From Laburnicola sp. R22_1 (Eukaryota; Ascomycota; Dothideomycetes; Pleosporales; Didymosphaeriaceae): 64,000 bases of DNA. A program made the position numbers and the translations under genes. This document shows, one piece after another, positions 19,921 through 28,665 of the stretch (position 1 is the stretch's first letter; every line of letters starts with the position of its first letter). The stretch is taken from positions 248,001-312,000 of the forward strand of contig JACONQ010000015.1 of NCBI GenBank assembly GCA_014281115.1. The letters are read 5' to 3'. Under the pieces are notes generated by a model. The model did no database searches. It was not told where the DNA came from and saw nothing but the letters and a program-made list of their open reading frames with translations.

Positions 19921-20115
19921 TGTTATGGAACCAGGTCGGAGTTACCTTACGCCGACTACCGAGGTTTCCCCGGCGCTAGTCCCGATTAGGTACTAGCGCG
20001 TTCTTAGCGCGCCTCGCGCGCCTTATGAGCTTAGCCAGCACCTTTGGCTGGCACCCATACGTAGATTCTGTCAATATCAACTTTTTCGATTATCAGTCAC
20101 CTGAGCTCCCTAACA
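19921..20115 (+). repeat. 3' LTR of G1
   Basis: 195 bp, no difference seen from the 5' LTR when compared base by base. Followed by the target duplication ATCTA at 20116-20120. Confidence 0.96.
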
Positions 20116-20120
20116 ATCTA

Positions 20121-20373
20121 CTCTTTATAGTCTTTCTCTACTAACTAAGCCTAAGAGGAAGTATGCCCTTAGTTATTAAGTTTCTATGTGTTGTTGTTGT
20201 TACTATTATTGTTAGTAATCTAATCTATACGCACACCACTGCGCCCTACTTCTAGGCCTACTACGCAATTATAGAAGATATCTAATTTATTAACACATAA
20301 TTCTCTAATTTGCTAGCACTCTAGTAGTGAGCCTATTATAGCTAGAACTCTAGAGGAAGTAATAGCAGTATAG
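20121..20373 (-). other. 5' leader of G2 beyond the G1 insertion
   Basis: About 250 bp between the G1 target duplication and the 5' LTR of G2. On the minus strand it carries the putative primer-binding site and an Asn-rich stretch (NNNSNNNN-like) that may be the beginning of the G2 gag. No intact frame. Confidence 0.55.
20362..20371 (-). other. Putative self-priming primer-binding site of G2
   Basis: Two bases inside the 5' LTR border, the minus strand reads ATACTGCTAT. It is complementary over 10 nt to a segment inside the LTR (20433-20442 on the plus strand reads the same word). This is the same arrangement as in G1, conserved despite heavy mutation of both regions. Confidence 0.6.
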
Positions 20374-20566
20374 TATAAGAGTTTAGGCCCGCGATAGTTA
20401 GAATAAAAGTAAGTTAATTCCTAGTATATAAAATACTGCTATACTAAGTAGGTAGACAGAAGGGTAGCACCTTATAGATACTACCGCGCTAGTGGCCGAA
20501 TTGGGCCTAGCGCCGAATTAACGTTATTTCGGGTTCTAAGCTAGGTGCTGCTATGGATCCATAACA
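20374..20566 (-). repeat. 5' LTR of G2
   Basis: 193 bp copy of 5321-5513 in the same orientation. Its outer end (minus-strand start) reads TGTTATGGATCC. Followed on the right by GCTAT, the duplication also found at 5316-5320. Confidence 0.87.
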
Positions 20567-20571
20567 GCTAT

Positions 20572-21136
20572 AGAAGGTGTAGAGAGCCTAGGCACAACGT
20601 AAGGACCTATTAGATAGATAAAGAGATAGAGAAGGAGTTAGATATTACTCTTAGCGGCTTATTTTTAAATAGTATTAATAGTAAATTAGAGTAATTTTAT
20701 TATAGGTTACTATAAGGCCAAAAATAATAAGTTAACTTTATCTTATAATAGTACGCACTTAGTAACTAAAAATTAGATAAAGTACTACTTAAGATATTGT
20801 ATACTTTACTATAAATTATAATAAGTATACTATATATTACCTATATATAGTATAGTAGATAATATATTATATATTATAGGGAGTCTTATTATAAGTTCGT
20901 ACTACTAAAAAAAGACTCCTTAGCTTTATATAACTGCTACAACCGCGTAAAGAGGCTGTATAATATAAAAAGTAGGTTAAATAGTAACTTAGTATATTAT
21001 AAGTTATAGTAGATTATTATAAGTTACTATAAAGTAACGTTGATAGTGTTCTATAATAGGTTATAAGAGACCTCGAAGTTACTAAGAAAAACTATTCGGC
21101 GGACTAATCTGTTCGGGCTACTAATAGAATATATTA
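20572..21136 (+). mobile_element. Pogo-like transposon B, right part
   Basis: Continuation of element B after the G2 insertion. The right terminus (about 21,087-21,136) is the reverse complement of 3,667-3,716, including GACTAATCTGTTCGGGCTAC versus its counterpart on the left. Heavily AT-rich, no frame readable for more than a few dozen codons. Confidence 0.65.
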
Positions 21137-21343
21137 TATATAATATAATAACCTCTATAGTGTCCTTATACTATAATAGTAATTGTTAAGCTATAGCTTA
21201 ACTATCTATAGCCTATTTCTAGAGTATTATTTATAATATCTATTAATAGATATAGTGGGTAGGCCCCTACATTCTTAAGTATTTTATATATTAGAAGTAT
21301 AGATATCTTCTCTAGAGTGTTACTAATATAACTAATAGTACTA
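21137..21343. other. AT-rich spacer
   Basis: No feature recognised between transposons B and C other than TA-rich sequence. Confidence 0.4.
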
Positions 21344-21408
21344 ACGTGTTCGATCACTCATCCGCGCAGATCACTCATCCGCGCACCCCACCAAAATCGC
21401 GACGCGTC
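21344..21408 (+). repeat. Left terminal inverted repeat of transposon C with 17-bp tandem duplication
   Basis: GATCACTCATCCGCGCA occurs twice in tandem (21352-21368, 21369-21385). The right end has it once. The inner block ACCCCACCAAAATCGCGACG follows. Confidence 0.9.
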
Positions 21409-21425
21409 CTCTCACAACTCTCGCA

Positions 21426-23047
21426 ATGCCGCTCCCCCAGCACGTCCAGCAGGCTCAAAAAGAAGGGAGACTTAGTCTCTCAATGCAGGCGATTCAGAAT
21501 AAGCAGGTTAAGAGTCGCCGCCAGGCTGCGCGACTATATAATGTCCCTGAAACGACTATCCGCGACCGTACCAGAGGTGCTCGCCCTCAAGCTATCGCCA
21601 ACGTTCAGAAACGAAAGCTACACCCTACTGAGGAGCAATCCCTAGTAGAGTGGATCCTAGACCTCGACCGACGCGGATTTCCGCCCCATATTATCAACGT
21701 ACGACGAATGGCAGACAATCTGCTCGCCGCGCGGGCCAAGAGCCACCTCCACAATCAGTCGGCGAGAAGTGGGTGTCGCGCTTTGTCAAGCGCCAGGCAG
21801 AGCTCCAGACTAAGTGGAATCGCAAGTTCCACTCACAGCGCGCAAGATCTGAAGACCCTGTCGCGATCCGCGCGTGGTTCAAGCTCGTAGAGGAGACGCG
21901 CCAGTCATACGGCATCCTCGATACAGATATCTACAACTTTAACGAGACTGGCTTCTTAATAGGTATCGCTGCGACGTCAAAAGTCGTTACAAGCTCTGAG
22001 ACAGTCGGCCGTGCGGCGACTATACAGCCAGGTGATCGCGAGTGGGTAACGACGATTGAGTGTATCAACGCGTCTGGCTGGTCTATCCCACCCTTCGCGA
22101 TCCTGCAAGGGAAGCTCCACCAAGCTAGCTGGTATCAAGGCCTACCACCTGATTGGACTATCGCTGTTAGCGACAACGGCTGGACTACGGACAACCTAGG
22201 CTTCGAGTGGGTAAAGCACTTCCACCGACATACTGAAGCCCGTACGATAGGGGCCTACCGACTACTCATCCTTGACGGCCACGGCAGCCACGCAACGCCT
22301 GAGTTCGATAAGTACTGCGCAGAGAACAAGATTATTACGCTCTGTATGCCCTCTCATACGTCGCACCTGCTCCAGCCGCTCGATGTTGGCTGCTTCTCGC
22401 CTCTTAAGGTTGCGTACGGCCACCAAGTGTCCGAGCTTGCGCGACAACACGTCTTCCACATGGACAAGCAGGACTTCTTACAGATATACCCAGGCATCAG
22501 AGAGACAGTCTTGTCAGAGCAGAATATCCAGGCTGGCTTTCGGGCGACAGGGCTAGTCCCAGCCTGTCCAGAACGCGTCTTGTCGTCGCTGACAGTGGTT
22601 AGGACGCCGTCTCCGCCAGGGGCAGCGGCCAACGCTGAGGTCGCATGGACGTTAGAGACGCCGCATACTACTACTTAGCTAGAGCAGCAGGCTCAATTTA
22701 TCCAGGACCGCCTTAGTCGGCCTTTGCAGAGCCCTACTACCCAGGCTATCCGCCAGCTTATTAAAGGGTGTTAACTTGCGATAAATTCAGCAATAATCCT
22801 TGCAGAGGAGAATAGGAAGCTCTAATAGGCTATTCAGCGGCGGTAGCGTAAAGAGCAGCAGCGCCAATAGTATATAGCCTGTGGAGGAGCTATGCGGGTA
22901 GAGGAAGGTCAATTGCTTGCTGCAGAGGCCGAAAGGGTGCTCCAGCAGGTAGAGCAGGCGGGGCAGCCAAGTAGGCCTCGAGCACCGCCAACCTGCAGCA
23001 AGTGCCACGAACAAGGTTATACAAGGACTCATTGTACTACTAGATAG
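21426..23047 (+). pseudogene. Pogo/Fot1-type transposase of element C, one frameshift and several nonsense codons
   Basis: Starts at the ATG at 21426. Helix-turn-helix with RRQAARLYNVPETTIRDR (residues about 36-53), then WILDLDRRGFPPHI. Near 21,735, in a run of G, the frame slips by one base (LLAAR in one frame, GQEPPPQSVGEKWV in the other), best explained by a one-base deletion. The DDE core follows with IYNFNETGFLIG (first Asp changed to Asn), LLILDGHGSHATPEF and HLLQPLDVGCF (second and third Asp intact). TAG at 22676 and later TAA/TAG codons fall mostly at CAG/CAA/CGA-type positions. The C-terminal part carries a zinc-knuckle-like CSKCHEQGYTRTHC with His changed to Tyr. Inactive, but close to functional. 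Confidence 0.88.
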
Positions 23048-23110
23048 CGCGCACTTAATAAATCTATTTACTACCTATTTTATTGCGTTGTTGAAGAGCA
23101 ATTGTAGGAA

Positions 23111-23158
23111 GACGCGTCGCGATTTTGGTGGGGTGCGCGGATGAGTGATCGAACACGT
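23111..23158 (-). repeat. Right terminal inverted repeat of transposon C
   Basis: 48 bp, reverse complement of the left end minus its duplicated 17 bp. Followed by TA. Confidence 0.9.
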
Positions 23159-23225
23159 TAATAATAACGCTTACCTATAGGTTACCTATTAATAATAGGT
23201 ATAGTAGAAAATAAAGAATAACGTA

Positions 23226-23279
23226 CTTTGCACTCGAGTCGATCATTCCATCGAGTCGATCACTTTGCCAAGACCCCAC
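23226..23279 (+). repeat. Left terminal inverted repeat of transposon D
   Basis: Begins CTTTGCACTCGAGTCGATCA. TCGAGTCGATCA is iterated twice (about 23,233 and 23,250), followed by CTTTGCCAAGACCCCAC, the inner block also found in element A. Confidence 0.87.
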
Positions 23280-23310
23280 TAAAACGTACTATTAGCAATA
23301 GTACAACGCG

Positions 23311-24963
23311 ATGCCTTAACCACATAACAAACTACTAGCGTTAAAAGAAGCGCGTATACAGCTTGCAATCTAGGCTATTAAATAAGACGCGACACTCTCT
23401 TAGCAACGCGCTGCAGCCCTCTATAACGTCTCTTAAAGTACACTTAGTAACTAACACGCTAGAAAGACGTTTAGACGCGACTGCGCACCTAATAAAATAA
23501 GACTTACTATAAGGGAGAAGCAAGTGATTGTGCAGCATATACTTAACCTAGACGCGCAAGGATTTCCGCCCCAGCTTAATGCCATAAAAGATATGACTGA
23601 TTCTTTACTGGCTGCACGCCACTACAAGCCAGTTAGCCAGAGGTGGCCTTATAACTTTGTTAAGCGCTAGCCAAAGCTTTAAGTCAAGTTTAATTAAAAG
23701 TACGACTATAAGAAAGCCCTCTAGAAGGATTCTAAAGTAATATAAGACTAGTTCTAGCTTGTGAAGAATATAAAGGTCAAGTATGGTATTCTAAATAAGG
23801 ACACCTACAATTTTAACAAGTCTGGCTTTATAATAGGCATAATATTAACTAGAGTAGTAGTTATAGGCTCTAAGCGTCGAGAATGGCCAAAGTAGGTACA
23901 ATAGGGTAATAGAGAGTGGATAACAGTTATCCAAGGCATTAACGCAATAGGGTGGTAGATTCCACCCTTTATTATCTTTGGGGACAAGCACCACCTCTCT
24001 GTCTAGTATAAGGAGAAGGATCTACCTTATAATTAGGTTATTGCAGTCTCTAAGAACGGCTAGATAACAAATAAGCTTAGTCTATAATGGCTAAAGCACT
24101 TTAATAAGTATACAAAGAGGCGTACTACTAGTAGAGTATATTTACTTATTATTAATAGCTATAAAAGTCACAACTTACTTAAATTTTAGAATTACTATAA
24201 AAAGAGTAATATTATTACTCTCTATATGCCTCTACATTTGTCGTACCTCTTGTAGCCACTTAACGTGGGTTATTTTGCACTGTTAAAGAAGGCGTATAGG
24301 CGCTAAGCTAAGAATTTAATACGTAACCACATTACGCATATTACTAAAATTAAGTTTCTACCTTACTTTATTGCTACTTTTAAGGCTTTAATTACTGAAA
24401 GTTATATTAAAGAAGGCTTTCGAGGTGCTGGCCTAGTGCCCCACGACTTAGAAGTTGTAATATCGCAGCTTAACGTCTGCCTACGTACGCCTCCACTTTG
24501 TACTATTCGCGATAGTATATAGGAGTTACAAACTTCGCGAAATAGTATAGAACTTAGGTCGCAATTAACGCTAGTTAAGTAGAGAATTTAAAGGCATGTA
24601 GATAGTTCCCTAACTTATATAGTTAAGGCGGTGGAAAAGCTTATTAAAGGCGCTAAGCTAATAGGGCATTCTTTGGTGTTAATAACCAAACGCAACGCTA
24701 AACTTTAAGCTACTAATAAGGCCGCCACGCGACGTAAATCGCATAAAAAAAAGCGAGTATAGCGTAAAGAAGTCCTTATAGCTAAAGAGGGCCAGCGGCT
24801 GGCCACTCTAAAGGAGTTTAGAGCGCGCAGTAATGGGCAAAAGGCAAAGAAGAGGGTGCGCGCTAATAGAGGCGAATCTGCTCAACGGCGCTGTAGACGC
24901 TGTGGCAAGTCTAGGCATAACAAAACAACCTGTAGGCAGTCTATAGAAGTAGATTCTAAATAG
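23311..24963 (+). pseudogene. Broken pogo/Fot1-type transposase of element D
   Basis: From the ATG at 23311 to a TAG at 24961 the same frame is kept over 550 codons without a net shift; only nonsense and missense changes break it. Readable blocks: KEARIQLAI, AAALYNVS (helix-turn-helix), HILNLDAQGFPPQL, TYNFNKSGFIIG, YLLIINSYKSHNLL, LNVGYFALLKKAY and a C-terminal zinc knuckle CRRCGKSRHNKTTC (about 24,891-24,932) with all Cys/His ligands intact. The three catalytic Asp positions read Asn. About one stop per few dozen codons, mostly TAG at expected Gln/Trp positions. Confidence 0.85.
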
Positions 24964-25032
24964 ATTAGCCTATTTAGACTATTGAAAATAGTTCGTATTA
25001 ACTTTATACTATCGTGAATAGCACAGAACTTG

Positions 25033-25086
25033 GTGGGGTCTTGGCAAAGTAATCGACTCGATAAAATAATCAACTCGAGTGTAAAG
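25033..25086 (-). repeat. Right terminal inverted repeat of transposon D
   Basis: 54 bp, reverse complement of 23226-23279 with a few C/T and G/A differences. Followed by TA. Confidence 0.87.
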
Positions 25087-25138
25087 TACATTAGCTACTA
25101 TTTTATTTAGTAGTATATAGGTTATATCTCGTATCTAA

Positions 25139-25258
25139 CCTCTTTTTATTAATACTACCTTAAAACGCTTTTCTATATTAACAATAGTAGAAGGAATAAC
25201 TATTATTATTATAATAATTTTATTAGAAACCCCTTAGTTGTATAAAAAAAAACTATAT
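25139..25258 (+). repeat. Left arm of a ~120-bp inverted repeat
   Basis: Matches the reverse complement of about 26,136-26,246 over about 120 bp (shared words TTAAAACGCTTTTCT and TATTAGAA, then a long A-run). The arms are about 880 bp apart and enclose a chromodomain-like relic. They may be solo LTRs in opposite orientation or ends of a fold-back element. Nothing else recognised between 25,089 and 25,870. Confidence 0.5.
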
Positions 25259-25869
25259 CTTATAAAATATTAGCTTTTTAGTACTACCTAAATAAGTTCC
25301 TAGAAGAGTAACTTACTTATAAGTATTATAGCTTCTTATAATAATCTATAGACTTACTAAGCCTTATATATAGTAATTATTATAGTAGTTATAGAAATAG
25401 CTTACTAATTATAAGAGTCTAATTACCTATTATATATTTAGCTATAGATAAGATAAAAGTAGTTAAATTTAAATATAAGATACTTATAATAGCGTATAAA
25501 TATATATTACGCGCTAACTATATATAGGTACTAAGGCGCTAGTCCTAGCTAGAGTACGCCTATCTATAGGTTATAAGTTGCCTAGTAATATTATCCTCTT
25601 TCTTTAAGTAGCAGCTTCTAATACTATATATTACCTACTTACCTAGCTTACTAAGTTAGTATTAAGTATAGTTGTTAAGTATAGTTATTAAGTAGTGTTA
25701 TTAAGCTAAAGAGTTGTTGTATAGTATTAGCAAAAGTCTATTATAAATAGTATATTAACTTTCTAGAGTGGCTGCCTTCTTTATTAACTCTAAATTTATA
25801 TCTATCTATCTATTAATCTATGTGTTATAAGAGAAACTTTATAATAATAAACACTAATATAATCTTTTA

Positions 25870-27560
25870 GTATGTAGTAAGGTCTATAAAATATAGGTAT
25901 ATAGGAGGTTTACTTAGGTTTAACTTGTGGAACTTCTATACCTCCTTAGCGGCATTAATAATAAGGTAGTATAGCTCCTAGGTAGGCTTATTATAGCCCT
26001 GCTATAGGATCTTATACTATAATAGTAGGCCCTTACTAGTATAAGGGTTCTTATATTACTTATTTAAATAACTAGAGAGAATTACTTTAACTTTATAATC
26101 TAGGTTATTATTAGTTATTTTATTAAGGTGGGGTATAGTTTTTTTTTTTGCGACTAAGGTGATTCTAATAAAAATATTATAATAATAGCAGATATCTCTC
26201 CTACTATTATATACACAGAAAAGCGTTTTAAGGTATTAATAAAAAGGAGCTAGCGCGTTATAAGCGAGCTAAAGGTGGGATATATCCTTATCTATCTTCT
26301 ATCTAGCTATTAGCTAACTATTATAAAGGTATAGTAGCTAAGAGTAAAATATATTATATAACTAGTCTATCTTAGATAGTAAGTTTAGTTTATATACTTT
26401 ATTGTTAATAAAGAGCATAATTTAAAAAGGCCTATAGTTTTTAAAATTTAATAAGTAACTTAGACGCTTTATAACTAAATTGCGTACGTTAAGTATAATA
26501 TAGTTACTAATATTAAATTAAGATAATAAAGTGCGCGACGCGTTAGTATACTTAGCTTACTTTGCCTATACCTATTATAGGTTATCTTATAGAAAGTAGT
26601 AGAGTTAAGCTAATTTGTTAATAAATTTATTAGTATAGGCATAGTCTAAGCAAGTAGGTACGAGTAAATATTATTCTATTCTAGAGTTAACTACTAACAC
26701 TAGTTTAGTGCTATTACGCGATACATAGCCCTTTATTACTAGGTAAGGCGTAATTATTATAGACTTACTAATATAGCTATTTATAATAAATTCTGCTATT
26801 AAGAGAAAAATAGTCTAGTTATCTTATTAGTAGTTAATATATAAATAAAGATACTGCTTTAAGAAAGCATTAGCAATTATAGTCTATTTATTTATTTCTA
26901 GGTAGTAAGCTATTAATAGGCGAGGATAGGTTCCTAGGCGCTTATAGAGGTGTTTCTAAAAGTAAGATATAAATTAATATCCTTAATTACTAATAATCTC
27001 TAGTAAATAACCCTTCTTACGCTATATATATTCTATAAATACTCTTATAGTAGACTTTATAGTAATGTCTTATATTGTAATAAATTTACGCTTTTACTTT
27101 GTTAGTTAACTACTACTATAATACTAGTGTATATGTATCTAGCATTCTTATAAAGAGGAAGTTCTATAATAAAATTAATAGAAATTAACTACTAATAACG
27201 CTTAGATATAGGTAATAGTTATAAGAGTCTATACTTACCCTTATAATAGAACTTACTTTGTTAATAAGTTAGATAAGCTTATATATAGTAGGTAATAGTT
27301 ATAGTTATTCTAGGCTAGTAGTACTATTAGTTAGTGTAACTATATATTCCCTTATAACTAGTATAACTAGTAGTTATATTATTATAGGCTTCTTATATAA
27401 TCTAAGCTTTAACCTATTTATTATTAAGTATATAAACTTTTTCTTTAGTCTTAATCGAGACCTATAGGCACTTTATAGTTAGATCACATAATTAAATTTT
27501 TTTAATTTTAAAAATAACGCGGTTATAGGTAATTACTTCCTACAGCTGGTTTAGCAGCTT
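25870..27560 (-). pseudogene. Relic of Ty3/gypsy element G3: integrase and chromodomain remains
   Basis: Minus strand. About 27,550-26,560 reads as an integrase core in fragments: a FIIELLLYKNARYIYTSIIVV-like block (the first catalytic region), then INYQQDNWTIFLLIAEFI (the conserved post-core NYxQDNW..LLxxAEF segment, stops read through) near 26,830. At about 25,960-25,870 a NAAKEV*KFHKLNLSKPP block matches the end of a chromodomain. The segment between, with the inverted-repeat arm at 26,136-26,246, does not read as one protein. No LTRs, protease or RT could be assigned. Strongly mutated; borders are approximate. Confidence 0.55.
26136..26246 (-). repeat. Right arm of the ~120-bp inverted repeat
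   Basis: See the left arm at 25139-25258. A and T runs near the inner edge are preserved in both arms. Confidence 0.5.
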
Positions 27561-28516
27561 TTAAATATTATTTAACTACTTAGCATCTCCCTTATTATAC
27601 TTCCTTAGCTTCTAAAGGAACTTGTTATTGTCTATAGTATTAAGCAGTCTTATTAGGTTCCTTCTCTACTGCGCGATATATCCTAGGTTTAACTTAGTCT
27701 ATCTAGTAGTCTCTATATGTATTATTAATACGTATATAATCTAAGCTAGTAAATAGTAGTATAGACTATATGCGTATATTACGTAATAATCTAGTATAAG
27801 TAACTTAACTAGAAGCTTATTACTATTAGCTATCTTAAGCTTTAGCTTCTTTTTAGCGATAATTACAAGCTTATTAATTAGGTTTTAGGGATATAAGGAG
27901 GAGTCTATAGTAAATTAGGTATACTTAAGATTAAACTTCGCTTTGTAGCACAGTCACATCTTTATCTTATTTAATTTGGCTATAGTTGTTAGTTACGGTG
28001 GTGCGTAAGATAGTAGCGAGATTAGGCTCTCTTTATATAGGTAATAAGTACTCTAACCTTATTACTATCTATATAGGCAAGATAAGTTACTACGTAATAA
28101 TAGTTCTAAACTGTAGTTAAGTTAACTCTACTAGTATATTTAATAGCCTTATAGAGTGCTAAATAATAAGCGCGCTATTAACTTAGTTACGTATATTTAT
28201 ATAGTCTATAGATATCTTATAGAGCTAGTATATAGAAAAATAGGTTATAGCTAGATTTTCTTTTTTGCCATAGTATAGTTGTAGGATGCAGCTTTGTTTA
28301 CAAAAAAAACTTTTCCTTTAATATATAGAAGTCTATTAATAGTGCTTAGATTAGCTATCTATAGTTATATACCCTTACATAATAGCTTATTAGGTAGATA
28401 TTAATAGCCTTATTATATAGTAGTAAGAATATTCTAAAGGTCTTTATTATGTGGGTACGTAGCTTATATATTTTTAATAATAGAGTGTTTTTTAAAGGTA
28501 ATTAGTGTCTTAGTAT
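27561..28516. other. AT-rich region, probably further gypsy relic
   Basis: Upstream continuation of the G3 relic on the minus strand. Individual words resemble pol (a YKVPIGLD-like block around 27,470), but no domain can be placed upstream of it. No terminal repeats seen. A short GC-richer word TGTAGGATGCAGCTTTGTTTAC lies near 28,290. Confidence 0.3.
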
Positions 28517-28665
28517 TATGGGAGAACCTAGTTCTAATCGGGGCTTAGTAGAAAGATAGATTAAGTTATGTGTACTAGAAGAAAGAAACCGCCTATTAAA
28601 TTCTTAAGAGCTAATTAGACACCGACTTACTACGTAACCCGTATAGTGAAGTTTATTCCACTATA
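28517..28665 (-). repeat. 3' LTR of G5-A
   Basis: 149 bp, aligned with 41420-41568 and, inverted, with 41753-41901. In plus-strand reading it starts TATGGGAGAACC (from TGTGGGAG). The adjacent internal bases read, on the minus strand, GGGTAGAAAGATA, a likely polypurine tract. Confidence 0.8.

Larger units (their letters stand above)
12994..20115 (+). mobile_element. Nearly intact Ty3/gypsy chromovirus G1 (plus strand)
   Basis: 7,122 bp. The two 195-bp LTRs (12994-13188, 19921-20115) are identical by eye, start TGTTATGG and end CCTAACA, and are flanked by the 5-bp duplication ATCTA (12989-12993, 20116-20120). The internal region has a putative primer-binding site, gag frames, a frameshift signal, a full pol and a polypurine tract. 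Base composition is balanced, in sharp contrast to the surrounding G2 sequence, so insertion happened after the host copy had been mutated and recently enough for the LTRs to stay identical. The only obvious damage is a stop in the chromodomain and a possible break in the gag 5' region. Confidence 0.96.
5321..20566 (-). mobile_element. Ty3/gypsy chromovirus G2 (minus strand), RIP-degraded, interrupted by G1
   Basis: Two 193-bp LTRs in direct orientation (5321-5513 and 20374-20566) flanked by the 5-bp duplication GCTAT (5316-5320 and 20567-20571). Between them, on the minus strand: gag remains, protease, RT, RNase H, integrase and chromodomain. Excluding the G1 insertion (12,994-20,120) the element is about 8.1 kb. 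The LTR begins TGTTATGGATCC in element orientation, close to TGTTATGGAACC of G1, and the domains resemble those of G1, so the two are related families. The TG/CA ends are partly mutated to TA. Confidence 0.88.
21344..23158 (+). mobile_element. Pogo-like DNA transposon C, lightly mutated
   Basis: 1,815 bp, tips ACGTGTTCGATCACTC, TA duplicated on both sides (21342-21343 and 23159-23160). Terminal inverted repeats are 65 bp on the left and 48 bp on the right; the difference is a perfect 17-bp tandem duplication on the left. GC content of the first 1.3 kb is near normal, so it is younger than its neighbours A, B and D. Confidence 0.92.
23226..25086 (+). mobile_element. Pogo-like DNA transposon D, heavily RIP-mutated
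   Basis: 1,861 bp, 54-bp terminal inverted repeats, TA at 23224-23225 and 25087-25088. A full-length but riddled transposase frame lies between the ends. Confidence 0.88.
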
